NCBI GenBank assembly: GCA_019412865.1
Contig: DXOJ01000119.1
Location: 1 to 8,800, forward strand
Direction: 5' to 3'
Length of the DNA: 8,800 bases
Source: Bacteroides sp.
Lineage (GTDB): Bacteria > Bacteroidota > Bacteroidia > Bacteroidales > Bacteroidaceae
A model generated the notes under the pieces. It did not search any database. It was given only the letters and a program-made list of their open reading frames with translations, and was not told the DNA's origin. The stretch's first letter is position 1. Each line of letters starts with the position of its first letter. Made by a program: the position numbers and the translations under genes. Below, one piece after another: positions 1 to 5,908 of this stretch.

Positions 1-42
1 GTGTCCTTCCGACACCGATTCGGATGTAAATAAGTATCCCAT
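1..42 (-). CDS. metK: S-adenosylmethionine synthetase, N-terminal 14 codons (partial)
   Basis: The minus strand from 42 reads MGYLFTSESVSEGH and then leaves the window. This is the strongly conserved N-terminus of methionine adenosyltransferase, where the FTSESVSEGHP block contains the histidine of the ATP/methionine site. The enzyme makes S-adenosylmethionine from methionine and ATP in the cytoplasm. The start is the ATG at 42-40, preceded by AAAAAG in an AT-rich leader without a strong Shine-Dalgarno, as is common in Bacteroidetes. Identity rests on only 14 residues, but the block is distinctive, and the SAM-II-like element upstream fits a gene whose product is SAM. Confidence 0.9.
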   Translation of the reverse strand, partial: MGYLFTSESVSEGH

Positions 43-49
43 CTTTTTA

Positions 50-80
50 AATTAAGAATTAAAAATTGAAAATTAAAAAA
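50..80. repeat. AT-rich degenerate AATTAAAAATT-type spacer repeat
   Basis: Short degenerate units of the form aattaa(g/a)aatt follow one another in the metK leader, between the riboswitch-like element and the start codon. On the transcribed (minus) strand this gives an almost unstructured U/A-rich stretch just before the ATG. Similar low-complexity blocks are common in Bacteroides spacers. It may simply keep the ribosome site open. I see no further function. Confidence 0.5.
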
Positions 81-142
81 TGAGAGAGAGTAGGAGAGGC
101 GAGTGCTGCAAAGGATAAACCGAAAGGCGTCAATCAGACGTG

Positions 143-190
143 TTTTAGCATTTTTTTCCGTGGTTGCAAGCTACTCAAATCTGTCCACAC
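143..190 (-). promoter_or_regulatory. SAM-II class riboswitch aptamer in the metK leader
   Basis: Read on the minus strand, the leader has the SAM-II (metA motif, SAM_alpha) order of conserved blocks. These are P1 5' strand TGTGG (189-185), GATTTG (181-176), CTTGCAA (170-164), P1 3' strand CCACG (163-159), an A-rich linker, then GCTAAA (149-144). P1 pairs over 5 bp, ending in a U-G wobble. TAGC in the loop (173-170) can pair with GCTA (149-146), which would make the H-type pseudoknot of this class, although I could not align the full P2 helix seen in alphaproteobacterial examples. Three bases (ACA) separate P1 from GATTTG, where remembered alphaproteobacterial examples have one. SAM-II RNAs bind SAM and lower expression of SAM or methionine genes, and here the gene downstream is metK. 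No U-tract terminator is visible before the ATG, so control of translation is the likelier mode; that is inference. Confidence 0.85.
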
Positions 191-204
191 TTTCATTTCG
201 GGTA

Positions 205-212
205 CAAAGATA
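205..212 (-). promoter_or_regulatory. Probable metK promoter, -7 box
   Basis: TATCTTTG on the minus strand (212-205) matches the Bacteroides -7 consensus TAnnTTTG exactly. Transcription would start near 198-200, placing the SAM-II-like aptamer almost at the 5' end of the RNA, the usual layout for a riboswitch leader. I see no good TTTG at the -33 position. The box lies where the -33 element of the opposite promoter would be, so the two probably interfere. Confidence 0.6.
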
Positions 213-234
213 AAGAGATTTCGGAGATAATGAG

Positions 235-242
235 TATCTTTG
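235..242 (+). promoter_or_regulatory. Probable divergent promoter, -7 box, for the small membrane-protein ORF
   Basis: TATCTTTG on the plus strand matches TAnnTTTG exactly and lies 30 bases before the ATG at 273, giving a leader of roughly 25 bases. It is the mirror image of the metK -7 box, with 22 bases between them. No clear -33 TTTG is present. Its presence supports the small ORF being real. Confidence 0.5.
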
Positions 243-272
243 CCCTATATTTAACACATAAATAGATTTATA

Positions 273-461
273 ATGATTCTAAATAAGAAATTAAAAACGC
301 TTTTGGTGCTGGCTCTTTATATAGGCTTCACGATTGCCATCTATGCCATTGTCTGCCATTTCATCGATAAGCCGTTTCAGGAGATTCATTTGCTGTATGC
401 AGTATTGATAGGATGCATTGCCTATTTACCGGTCTTTATTGCGGAGAAAAAGAAGAAGTAA
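273..461 (+). CDS. Small two-helix membrane protein, function unknown
   Basis: This 62-residue ORF has a basic N-terminus (MILNKKLK), a first hydrophobic helix at about residues 9-30, a short polar loop with DKPFQE, a second helix at about 39-57, and a lysine-only tail (KKKK). Basic residues at both ends suggest a hairpin with both termini in the cytoplasm. I do not recognise a family. Support for a real gene is the exact TAnnTTTG box upstream, the sensible leader length and the clean membrane-protein composition. It is transcribed away from metK and converges on folK, overlapping the folK 3' end by 26 bases. No terminator is seen after it. It could also be a chance ORF in AT-rich DNA, so conservation in relatives would decide. 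Confidence 0.55.
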   Translation: MILNKKLKTLLVLALYIGFTIAIYAIVCHFIDKPFQEIHLLYAVLIGCIAYLPVFIAEKKKK

Positions 462-921
462 GCTCCTTTATCGTTTTTCCAAGTACCGGATGCACTAATC
501 CGGGAGCAATTTCCGCCAGTGGTTTCATGACGAAGTCACGTTCTGCCATCAACGGATGGGGGAGGATTAACTTTGCTCCTGAAGGAGAAGTGGTGGAAAG
601 TATCAAATCATCATAAAGCAACAGATCAATATCAATCAGGCGGTCGCTATATATGCCGTTGACGGATTTCTTCGTACGTCCCAATTCCTGTTCAATCGCC
701 TGCGTTCTCTGTAAAACGTCTATGGGAGCCAATTCGGTATCTACACAAACCGCTGCATTCAGGAAACTGTTATCGGAAGAAAATCCCCAAGGGGCAGTTA
801 TGTAAAAAGCAGACAGGGAAACGATTTTCCCTACCTGCTCTTCTATTTTCTGCACGGCATCCCGAAGATTTTGTTCTTTATCCCCAAGGTTAGTGCCGAG
901 TCCCAGATAAACTTTTGCCAT
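436..921 (-). CDS. folK: 2-amino-4-hydroxy-6-hydroxymethyldihydropteridine pyrophosphokinase (HPPK)
   Basis: HPPK transfers pyrophosphate from ATP to 6-hydroxymethyl-7,8-dihydropterin, the step before dihydropteroate synthase in folate synthesis, in the cytoplasm. The 161-residue length is normal for the single-domain enzyme. The N-terminal GLGTNLGD (7-14) is the family's glycine-rich start. The signature R-x2-D-x-D is R94, D97, D99 in YSDRLIDIDLLL (91-102), whose aspartates bind magnesium. PHPLMAERDFVMKPLAEIAP (121-140) is the conserved C-terminal block. The ATG shares its A with the queA stop (TAATG), so translation is probably coupled, and this is the last gene of the minus-strand run. Its final codons overlap the converging small ORF. 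No FolB or FolP fusion is present. Confidence 0.95.
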   Translation of the reverse strand: MAKVYLGLGTNLGDKEQNLRDAVQKIEEQVGKIVSLSAFYITAPWGFSSDNSFLNAAVCVDTELAPIDVLQRTQAIEQELGRTKKSVNGIYSDRLIDIDLLLYDDLILSTTSPSGAKLILPHPLMAERDFVMKPLAEIAPGLVHPVLGKTIKELTSSFSPQ

Positions 922-1979
922 TATTTGTCCAAAATCAGCATTGCATCTCCATACGTGCCGAAACGGTAACCTTCTTTCAATGCTACATGATAAGCATCCA
1001 TCACCTGGTCATAACCACCAAAAGCAGCTACAATCATCAGTAAGGTAGAAAGCGGCATGTGGAAATTGGAAATCATTGAATTGGCTACGGTAAATTCATA
1101 CGGAGGGAAGATAAACTTGTTCGTCCATCCTTCAAATTCCTTGAGATGTCCGTCAGTGCTGACTGCGCTTTCAATAGCACGCATCACTGTCGTACCTACC
1201 GCACATACATTTCTACCGTTATCTTTGGCACGATTCACGGTTTTCACCGCCATTTCGTTTACAAACATTTGTTCCGAATCCATCTTATGCTTCGTCAAGT
1301 CCTCTACGTCGATGTCGCGGAAGTTACCCAGACCAGCGTGCAAAGTGATATATGCAAAGTCCACACCTTTGATTTCCAGACGTTTCATCAACTCACGGCT
1401 GAAGTGCAAACTAGCAGTCGGAGCAGTCACCGCACCCTCGTTCTTTGCAAAAATAGACTGGAAGCGTTCAGCATCTTCCGGTTCTACGGGACGGTTGATA
1501 ATAGAGTGGGGGAGTGGAGTTTCACCCAGAGAATACAGTGCCTTTTTGAACTCGTCATGAGGTCCGTCATAAAGAAAACGGAGCGTACGTCCGCGAGAAG
1601 TGGTGTTATCAATCACTTCAGCCACCATTGAATCGTCCGGACCGAAATACAGCTTGTTACCGATACGTATCTTACGTGCCGGATCAACCAATACGTCCCA
1701 CAAACGAAGTTCTTCATTCAACTCACGCAACAAGAATACCTCGATACGAGCACCTGTCTTCTCCTTGTTACCGTACAAGCGGGCAGGAAACACCTTCGTA
1801 TCATTGAATATAAACACATCTTTATCATCAAAGTAGTCCAACACATCTTTGAACATCTTGTGCTCAATCTTACCTGTATTACGATGCAATACCATCAAAC
1901 GCGACTCATCTCTATATTTCATAGGATGTAGAGCGATCTTATCCTCGGGTAACTTAAATTTGAATTGTGATAATTTCAT
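921..1979 (-). CDS. queA: S-adenosylmethionine:tRNA ribosyltransferase-isomerase
   Basis: QueA moves the ribosyl part of SAM onto 7-aminomethyl-7-deazaguanine at position 34 of tRNAs with GUN anticodons, giving epoxyqueuosine. The 352 residues are full length for the family. Visible blocks are [10 protein letters not shown] (59-68), [13 protein letters not shown] (181-193), [13 protein letters not shown] (211-223), the FIFPPYEF variant at 289-296, [12 protein letters not shown] (304-315) and [11 protein letters not shown] (338-348). The start is supported by AAGGAA at 1990-1985, five bases before the ATG and one of the few clear Shine-Dalgarno sequences in this window. It follows truB by 17 bases and overlaps the folK start by one. 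The enzyme consumes SAM, so it depends on the metK product encoded nearby. Confidence 0.96.
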   Translation of the reverse strand: MKLSQFKFKLPEDKIALHPMKYRDESRLMVLHRNTGKIEHKMFKDVLDYFDDKDVFIFNDTKVFPARLYGNKEKTGARIEVFLLRELNEELRLWDVLVDPARKIRIGNKLYFGPDDSMVAEVIDNTTSRGRTLRFLYDGPHDEFKKALYSLGETPLPHSIINRPVEPEDAERFQSIFAKNEGAVTAPTASLHFSRELMKRLEIKGVDFAYITLHAGLGNFRDIDVEDLTKHKMDSEQMFVNEMAVKTVNRAKDNGRNVCAVGTTVMRAIESAVSTDGHLKEFEGWTNKFIFPPYEFTVANSMISNFHMPLSTLLMIVAAFGGYDQVMDAYHVALKEGYRFGTYGDAMLILDK

Positions 1980-1984
1980 ATCTA

Positions 1985-1990
1985 TTCCTT
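1985..1990 (-). promoter_or_regulatory. Ribosome binding site of queA
   Basis: AAGGAA on the minus strand ends five bases before the queA ATG, inside the 17-base truB-queA spacer. It fixes the start codon of queA. Most other genes in the run instead start at or next to the preceding stop codon and may rely on coupling. Confidence 0.6.
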
Positions 1991-1996
1991 ATTACG

Positions 1997-2719
1997 TTAA
2001 TTATTTTCTTCCTCATTTTCTATCTCCTGTCCGTCGATCCACTCTTTAAAGTGTTCGGGATTCAGACAGTCTTCCAACCGGACATCACCTACACGGGTAC
2101 GGATCAATCCTGTCAGGTGAGCTCCGCTATGGAGTGCTTCGCCGATGTCGCGGGCCAGGGCACGGATATAAGTCCCTTTGCTGCATACAACACGGATTTG
2201 AATCATCGGTTCCGGATCATCCAGGCGACATTCCAGCAATTCAATCTCGTCGATAACAAGCTGTTTTGCTTTTAGTTCGACTTCTTCTCCTTTCCGGGCC
2301 AGTTCATAAGCACGCTTGCCGTCTACCATACAGGCAGAGAAGGCAGGGGGGACCTGATCGATGGCACCGATAAAGTGCGTCAGCACTTCTTCCACCAGTT
2401 CCCTTGTGATATGCTCGGTAGGGTAGGTGGCATCTATTTCATGTTCCAAATCGTATGACGGGGTAGTAGCGCCCAAGCGCAACGTTGCTACGTACTCCTT
2501 CGTATGATATTGAAACTCTTCTATTCGTTTGGTTGCCTTGCCTGTACATACAATCATCACCCCTGTTGCAAGAGGGTCCAGTGTTCCGGCATGCCCGACT
2601 TTTAGTTTTTTCACTCCGATCCGACGGCAAATATGATAGCGGGCGTGCCCTACTACTTTAAATGAAGTCCATCCGAAAGGTTTATTGAAAAACAGTACTT
2701 CTCCCTTTTTAAAATTCAT
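1997..2719 (-). CDS. truB: tRNA pseudouridine(55) synthase
   Basis: TruB isomerises uridine 55 in the T-loop of most tRNAs to pseudouridine. The catalytic motif GHAGTLDPLATG is at 42-53 with the nucleophile D48. Other family blocks are the N-terminal NKPFGWTS (12-19), QVPPAFSA (122-129), GKRAYELAR (134-142), CSKGTYIRALARDIG (179-193) and HLTGLIRTRVGDV (201-213). The protein has 240 residues, clearly shorter than the roughly 314 of E. coli TruB: it ends soon after the catalytic domain in an acidic tail (ENEEENN) with no room for a full PUA domain, a form common in Bacteroidetes. The ATG overlaps the uppP stop by one base (TGATG). Confidence 0.96.
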   Translation of the reverse strand: MNFKKGEVLFFNKPFGWTSFKVVGHARYHICRRIGVKKLKVGHAGTLDPLATGVMIVCTGKATKRIEEFQYHTKEYVATLRLGATTPSYDLEHEIDATYPTEHITRELVEEVLTHFIGAIDQVPPAFSACMVDGKRAYELARKGEEVELKAKQLVIDEIELLECRLDDPEPMIQIRVVCSKGTYIRALARDIGEALHSGAHLTGLIRTRVGDVRLEDCLNPEHFKEWIDGQEIENEEENN

Positions 2720-3573
2720 CAGCCAATTTCTAAGTTGTATCCAAGCAGCAGCATTACCAGAATGGTTCCGCCAACAATAATTCTATACCAGCCAAACGCC
2801 TTAAAGCCATATTTCGTAACAAAGCTAATAAAGAACTTGATAGCCAGCAAAGCGACAATAAAAGCTACTACATTACCTATAATAAGTGCCGGCATATTGT
2901 TGAGAAGAATCTCCGTACCACCATCTAAGAATAGTTTCAACACCTTGTAACCGGTTGCCGCAAACATGGTTGGCACGGCAAGGAAGAATGAAAACTCGGC
3001 AGCATCTTTGCGAGTCAGCTTCTGGGCCATACCTCCAACGATGGTAGCCATCGAACGGGATACTCCCGGTATCATGGCAATGCACTGAAACAAACCGATA
3101 TTGAATGCCTTTCTTTCTGTCAGCACTGTATCTTCGCTTCCTTTCGAAAAGATCTTATCGCAGAACAACATGAATATACCGCCGATCACCAACATCACTG
3201 CCACTATTGCTACACTCTCCAGCATCTCGTCTATCTTATCGCTGAACAGGAATCCCAAAATGGCGGCAGGAATAAAAGCTACCAGCAGTTTCCAGTAAAA
3301 ATCGAATTTATGCAGAAAACACTTCAAAGCGGAAGCACCCGCAGGAGCCTGTGTATGGTTCAACCGGAAAAAACGTTTCCAATAAAGACAAACCACTGAA
3401 AGAATCGCGCCAAACTGGATAATAACAGTAAACGCTTTTACAAATTCAGTACTTTCTACTCCTAAAATGTTTTGCGTAATAATCATGTGTCCCGTAGAAG
3501 AAACCGGAAGAAACTCTGTCAATCCTTCTACAATAGCAATAATAATCGTCTCAAATGTCGTTAAATCCCCCAT
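2719..3573 (-). CDS. uppP: Undecaprenyl-diphosphatase
   Basis: UppP (BacA) is an inner-membrane phosphatase that turns undecaprenyl diphosphate into undecaprenyl phosphate, the carrier for peptidoglycan and surface polysaccharide units; extra copies give bacitracin resistance. At 284 residues it has the expected size and several hydrophobic helices. The first catalytic block [14 protein letters not shown] is at 16-29, with E16 and E20 of the family's (E/Q)xxxE pair. The second, PGVSRSMAT, is at 169-177 with R173. It sits between a small membrane protein gene (two bases upstream) and truB (one-base overlap). Placement with ftsX fits envelope growth. Confidence 0.97.
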   Translation of the reverse strand: MGDLTTFETIIIAIVEGLTEFLPVSSTGHMIITQNILGVESTEFVKAFTVIIQFGAILSVVCLYWKRFFRLNHTQAPAGASALKCFLHKFDFYWKLLVAFIPAAILGFLFSDKIDEMLESVAIVAVMLVIGGIFMLFCDKIFSKGSEDTVLTERKAFNIGLFQCIAMIPGVSRSMATIVGGMAQKLTRKDAAEFSFFLAVPTMFAATGYKVLKLFLDGGTEILLNNMPALIIGNVVAFIVALLAIKFFISFVTKYGFKAFGWYRIIVGGTILVMLLLGYNLEIG

Positions 3574-3575
3574 CT

Positions 3576-3818
3576 TTATTCTTCTGTTTTTTGTGTTTTA
3601 GGTTTGCGTAATACAGCGTAAATCATAGACAAGAAGCCAAACAGGCAAACGACTGGCGCTACCTTGATTCTGCGTACACTGAAAATATCGGGTTCAAAAA
3701 GCGTTTCGGACGATGTAGGTCCCGTCATCAATAGAAAGCCGATAATAACAATCGCCATCCCTATTGCGAGCAAGATAAAGTTCACTTTATCAAAGGCAAA
3801 TTTCTGCTTGTCAGACAT
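3576..3818 (-). CDS. DUF3098 family small membrane protein
   Basis: An 80-residue protein with two predicted membrane helices, about 13-32 and 53-69, separated by a polar loop containing the block [14 protein letters not shown] (42-55). The tail is charged ([10 protein letters not shown]). The DIFS-x-RRI-x-VAP-x-VCL pattern is what I associate with DUF3098, a Bacteroidetes family with no established function. Two bases separate its stop from the uppP ATG, so the two are almost certainly cotranscribed. The 113-base gap before it is the largest inside the operon. A role helping FtsX or UppP in the inner membrane is possible from context only. Confidence 0.85.
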   Translation of the reverse strand: MSDKQKFAFDKVNFILLAIGMAIVIIGFLLMTGPTSSETLFEPDIFSVRRIKVAPVVCLFGFLSMIYAVLRKPKTQKTEE

Positions 3819-3931
3819 AGTTTATTTAATTACAAATTACTAATTTCAATCATTCCCTTAATCTATCAGTCGGTTGTTACGGATGCTAATCACACGCAAA
3901 CACAGGTTTGCCGTCAGCCATTCGCCATCCG
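3819..3931 (-). other. Intra-operon gap between ftsX and the DUF3098 gene, with a small hairpin
   Basis: This is the only gap above 20 bases within the operon. It holds a perfect 6-bp inverted repeat, GCAAAC-ACAG-GTTTGC (3896-3911), with no T-tract after it on either strand, so it is not a convincing terminator. The half nearest the DUF3098 gene is AT-rich and contains TAATTTG on the minus strand, one base short of a TAnnTTTG box. An attenuator, RNA processing site or weak internal promoter is possible; none is shown. Confidence 0.4.
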
Positions 3932-4813
3932 CTAAATATAGTACAGGCTGTTTGCTTTCATTCTCAAGTATTTATTCATGGAGAAATAGGCGCATAGCCA
4001 CGTTATTACAATTCCAAACGCCAATACGCTTGCACAGACTATCAACATGACTTCAGGCGTGATGACCTGAAGCAATTCCTGTTCGTACGTCACGGCCCAA
4101 TAAGCGGTCCCCATCAATATGGAATCGGCAACGATGGCTGCCAATATCCCGCTCCATACATTCTTTCGAAGGAATGGCCCCCGGATGAATCCCCAACTCG
4201 CTCCTACCAACTTCATGGTGTGAATGAGGAAGCGTTTGGAGTAAATAGCCAGTCTTATGGTATTGTTTATCAGGGCAAAAGAGATAAAAGTAAGCACTAC
4301 CGCCAAGGCAAGCAGTACCAGACTGATATTTCGTATGTTATCATTCACGGCGTCAATTAACTCCTTTCGATAGAGCACATCTTGTATGTTGGTGTTCTTT
4401 TTAATCATTTTCTCTATCTTCGCAATGCTGTCGGAGTTTGCATAGTCGGAATGGAGTTTGATTTCAATGGAAGCGGTAAAAGGGTTATAGCCCAAGAATT
4501 CTTCCGGATCGGTTCCCATTGCTTCCGTCTGTTCTTTCAGTGCTTGTTTTTTAGAGATATATTCGGATTGTTTCACGAAAGGTTCCTGATTCAGCTTCTT
4601 CTGAAGTTTCAGTATATCCGCTTCTTTCATGTCGTCACTGATAAGAACGGAGAAACTGATATTCTCGCGGACATATACGGAAAGATTGTGTGCTGTCAAT
4701 ACGAAGAAGACAACCAGTCCCAGCAACAGCAACACTAATGTCGTACTGATACTCGACGTAATGAACTGCATGTCGAAGATTGAACCTGACTTATATTTGT
4801 TTTGATCTCCCAT
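3932..4813 (-). CDS. ftsX: Cell division ABC transporter-like membrane protein FtsX
   Basis: FtsX is the membrane half of the FtsEX complex, which at the division site couples ATP hydrolysis by FtsE to activation of peptidoglycan hydrolases. The 293 residues show the family layout: a short cytoplasmic N-terminus, helix 1 (about 22-41), a periplasmic domain of about 120 residues (42-160) with SVLISDDM and a YNPFTASIEIKL block (109-120), then helices at about 163-185, 221-242 and 254-277. The FtsX-domain segment NNTIRLAIYSKRFLIHTMKL (183-202) precedes LVGAS and GPFLRKNV. The C-terminus KYLRMKANSLYYI looks complete. ftsE is not in the window, as is usual when ftsX stands apart in Bacteroidetes. 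It starts three bases after the methyltransferase stop. Confidence 0.95.
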   Translation of the reverse strand: MGDQNKYKSGSIFDMQFITSSISTTLVLLLLGLVVFFVLTAHNLSVYVRENISFSVLISDDMKEADILKLQKKLNQEPFVKQSEYISKKQALKEQTEAMGTDPEEFLGYNPFTASIEIKLHSDYANSDSIAKIEKMIKKNTNIQDVLYRKELIDAVNDNIRNISLVLLALAVVLTFISFALINNTIRLAIYSKRFLIHTMKLVGASWGFIRGPFLRKNVWSGILAAIVADSILMGTAYWAVTYEQELLQVITPEVMLIVCASVLAFGIVITWLCAYFSMNKYLRMKANSLYYI

Positions 4814-4816
4814 GCG

Positions 4817-5716
4817 TTATCTCTTTTTTCGGAATACATAAATCATGGAACTACTGCGCTCTTTCCGTCCTAAAGCATTAAACCATGCTAACGTTCCGAC
4901 AAACATCCCTTTCAGGAAACTGCACGAACTGCCACGATGTTTTTCGCTCAACATGGATACGTAGAACGCATCGAACGGCATCGGATGACGCGCCGCCATA
5001 ATAAAGCCATGACGGGAAGCCAATTGTTGTATAGTGCCCGGAGTAAAATGCCAGAGATGACGGGGAACGTCGTATGCCGCCCAATACTCGCCATAACGTT
5101 GAGCATCATAAGAAGAGCAGTTGGGTACAGCTACAATCAATACTCCTTTTTCTGTCAGCAACTCATGAAGTCGCTGCCACACCTCATCAAGGTGTTCCAA
5201 ATGTTCCATCACATGCCAAAGAGTGATAACATCAAAGCTGCCGGGAGCAAACTCTTTCAAAGCCGATTCGGGCTTTACGTCCAGATCGAAATGCAACTTC
5301 GCAAACTCACGTGCCTGCGGACTTTTCTCCACTGCCTCTACTTTCCATCCCCGACGAACCATTGTATCGGAAAAATAGCCGGTTCCCGTACCTATATCAA
5401 GCAAACGCCCCGTCTTGCGATGCGCTTCCTTAGCTACCAGACGCGCTTTGCGGCCCAGCATATAAGAACGTACGTAATGGTAGATATTATTCATCGCGCC
5501 CTTGCGCGTATCAGTGTGGGAGATGTAGTCGGGAGTCTCATAATACTTACCTATCTCTGCTTCCACGGGAACTCCTTGTGTGAATGTAAATCCACAGTCC
5601 TCACACGAATGCAGTTCAAACTGTTCGCCCGAAGCATAAAAATCCGTACAAGTCATGACGCGTTTCAAGTGCGTACCGCCACACACCGGACAAGCATTTA
5701 TACTGAGTTTCTCCAT
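4817..5716 (-). CDS. Class I SAM-dependent methyltransferase with N-terminal zinc ribbon
   Basis: The 299-residue protein opens with a four-cysteine zinc-ribbon-like unit, C9-x2-C12 and C38-x2-C41. Next comes a Rossmann methyltransferase fold with SAM motif I LLDIGTGTGYF (105-115), an acidic residue at the end of strand 2 (EAVEKS, 127-132) and FDVITLWHVMEHLEHL (161-176), the post-motif of the Methyltransf_23/11 group. The segment YWAAYDVPRHLWHFTP (211-226) is typical of the same group. Relatives act on small molecules, sugars or quinone-type substrates, and the substrate cannot be read from sequence. It is the first gene of the run, three bases before ftsX, and a TAATTTTG box lies just upstream. 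It uses SAM. Confidence 0.85.
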   Translation of the reverse strand: MEKLSINACPVCGGTHLKRVMTCTDFYASGEQFELHSCEDCGFTFTQGVPVEAEIGKYYETPDYISHTDTRKGAMNNIYHYVRSYMLGRKARLVAKEAHRKTGRLLDIGTGTGYFSDTMVRRGWKVEAVEKSPQAREFAKLHFDLDVKPESALKEFAPGSFDVITLWHVMEHLEHLDEVWQRLHELLTEKGVLIVAVPNCSSYDAQRYGEYWAAYDVPRHLWHFTPGTIQQLASRHGFIMAARHPMPFDAFYVSMLSEKHRGSSCSFLKGMFVGTLAWFNALGRKERSSSMIYVFRKKR

Positions 5717-5727
5717 TAATTTCTAAG

Positions 5728-5735
5728 CAAAATTA
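5728..5735 (-). promoter_or_regulatory. Candidate promoter of the methyltransferase-ftsX-uppP-folK operon
   Basis: TAATTTTG on the minus strand (5735-5728) matches TAnnTTTG, and a TCTTG (5757-5753) lies near the -33 position, though the 17-base spacing is short. Transcription would start near 5722, leaving only about six bases before the ATG at 5716; that near-leaderless arrangement lowers confidence. A second, weaker candidate is TTTCTTTG at 5788-5781. Confidence 0.35.
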
Positions 5736-5843
5736 AGTGCTGCCTCGAATGACAAGACAACACTATACCCGAATTTGGTGCAAAGAAACAAATAAAAAGT
5801 GATGTAATAGGCTTTCGTTAAGGACTTTTAATAGAAGAGTTGC

Positions 5844-5884
5844 CCCGATACAAGATGAGAGTAGTTTTGACAGCTCATATCGGG
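5844..5884 (-). terminator. Stem-loop downstream of the susC gene, possible terminator
   Basis: CCCGATA (5844-5850) and TATCGGG (5878-5884) form a perfect 7-bp stem, and ATGAG/CTCAT (5855-5859, 5874-5877/8) can extend it inward past a CAAG bulge. It begins 24 bases after the susC stop on the minus strand, where a terminator would be expected, but is followed by GCAACTCTTCTATT and not a solid T-run. It would separate the receptor gene from the operon that follows. Confidence 0.4.
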
Positions 5885-5908
5885 ACAAGATATCTTTTTG
5901 AAGAAAGA

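Noticed and set aside
134..196. Twenty-codon minus-strand ORF (MKVWTDLSSLQPRKK...) in the metK leader, as a possible leader peptide
   Set aside because: It coincides with the SAM-II-like aptamer, starts within a few bases of the predicted transcript end and has no run of regulatory codons. The conserved RNA blocks explain the sequence better.
441..480. GGAG...CTCC stem followed by TTTATCGTTTTT as a terminator for the small plus-strand ORF
   Set aside because: Only 4 bp with a 16-base loop inside folK coding sequence; too weak to list as a terminator.
1057..1631. Plus-strand frames of 161-167 residues
   Set aside because: Both are antisense to queA, whose motifs are unmistakable, and neither shows a family pattern.
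4937..5719. 260-residue plus-strand open frame
   Set aside because: Lies wholly antisense to the methyltransferase gene, has no promoter and no recognisable domain. It is a shadow of coding bias.
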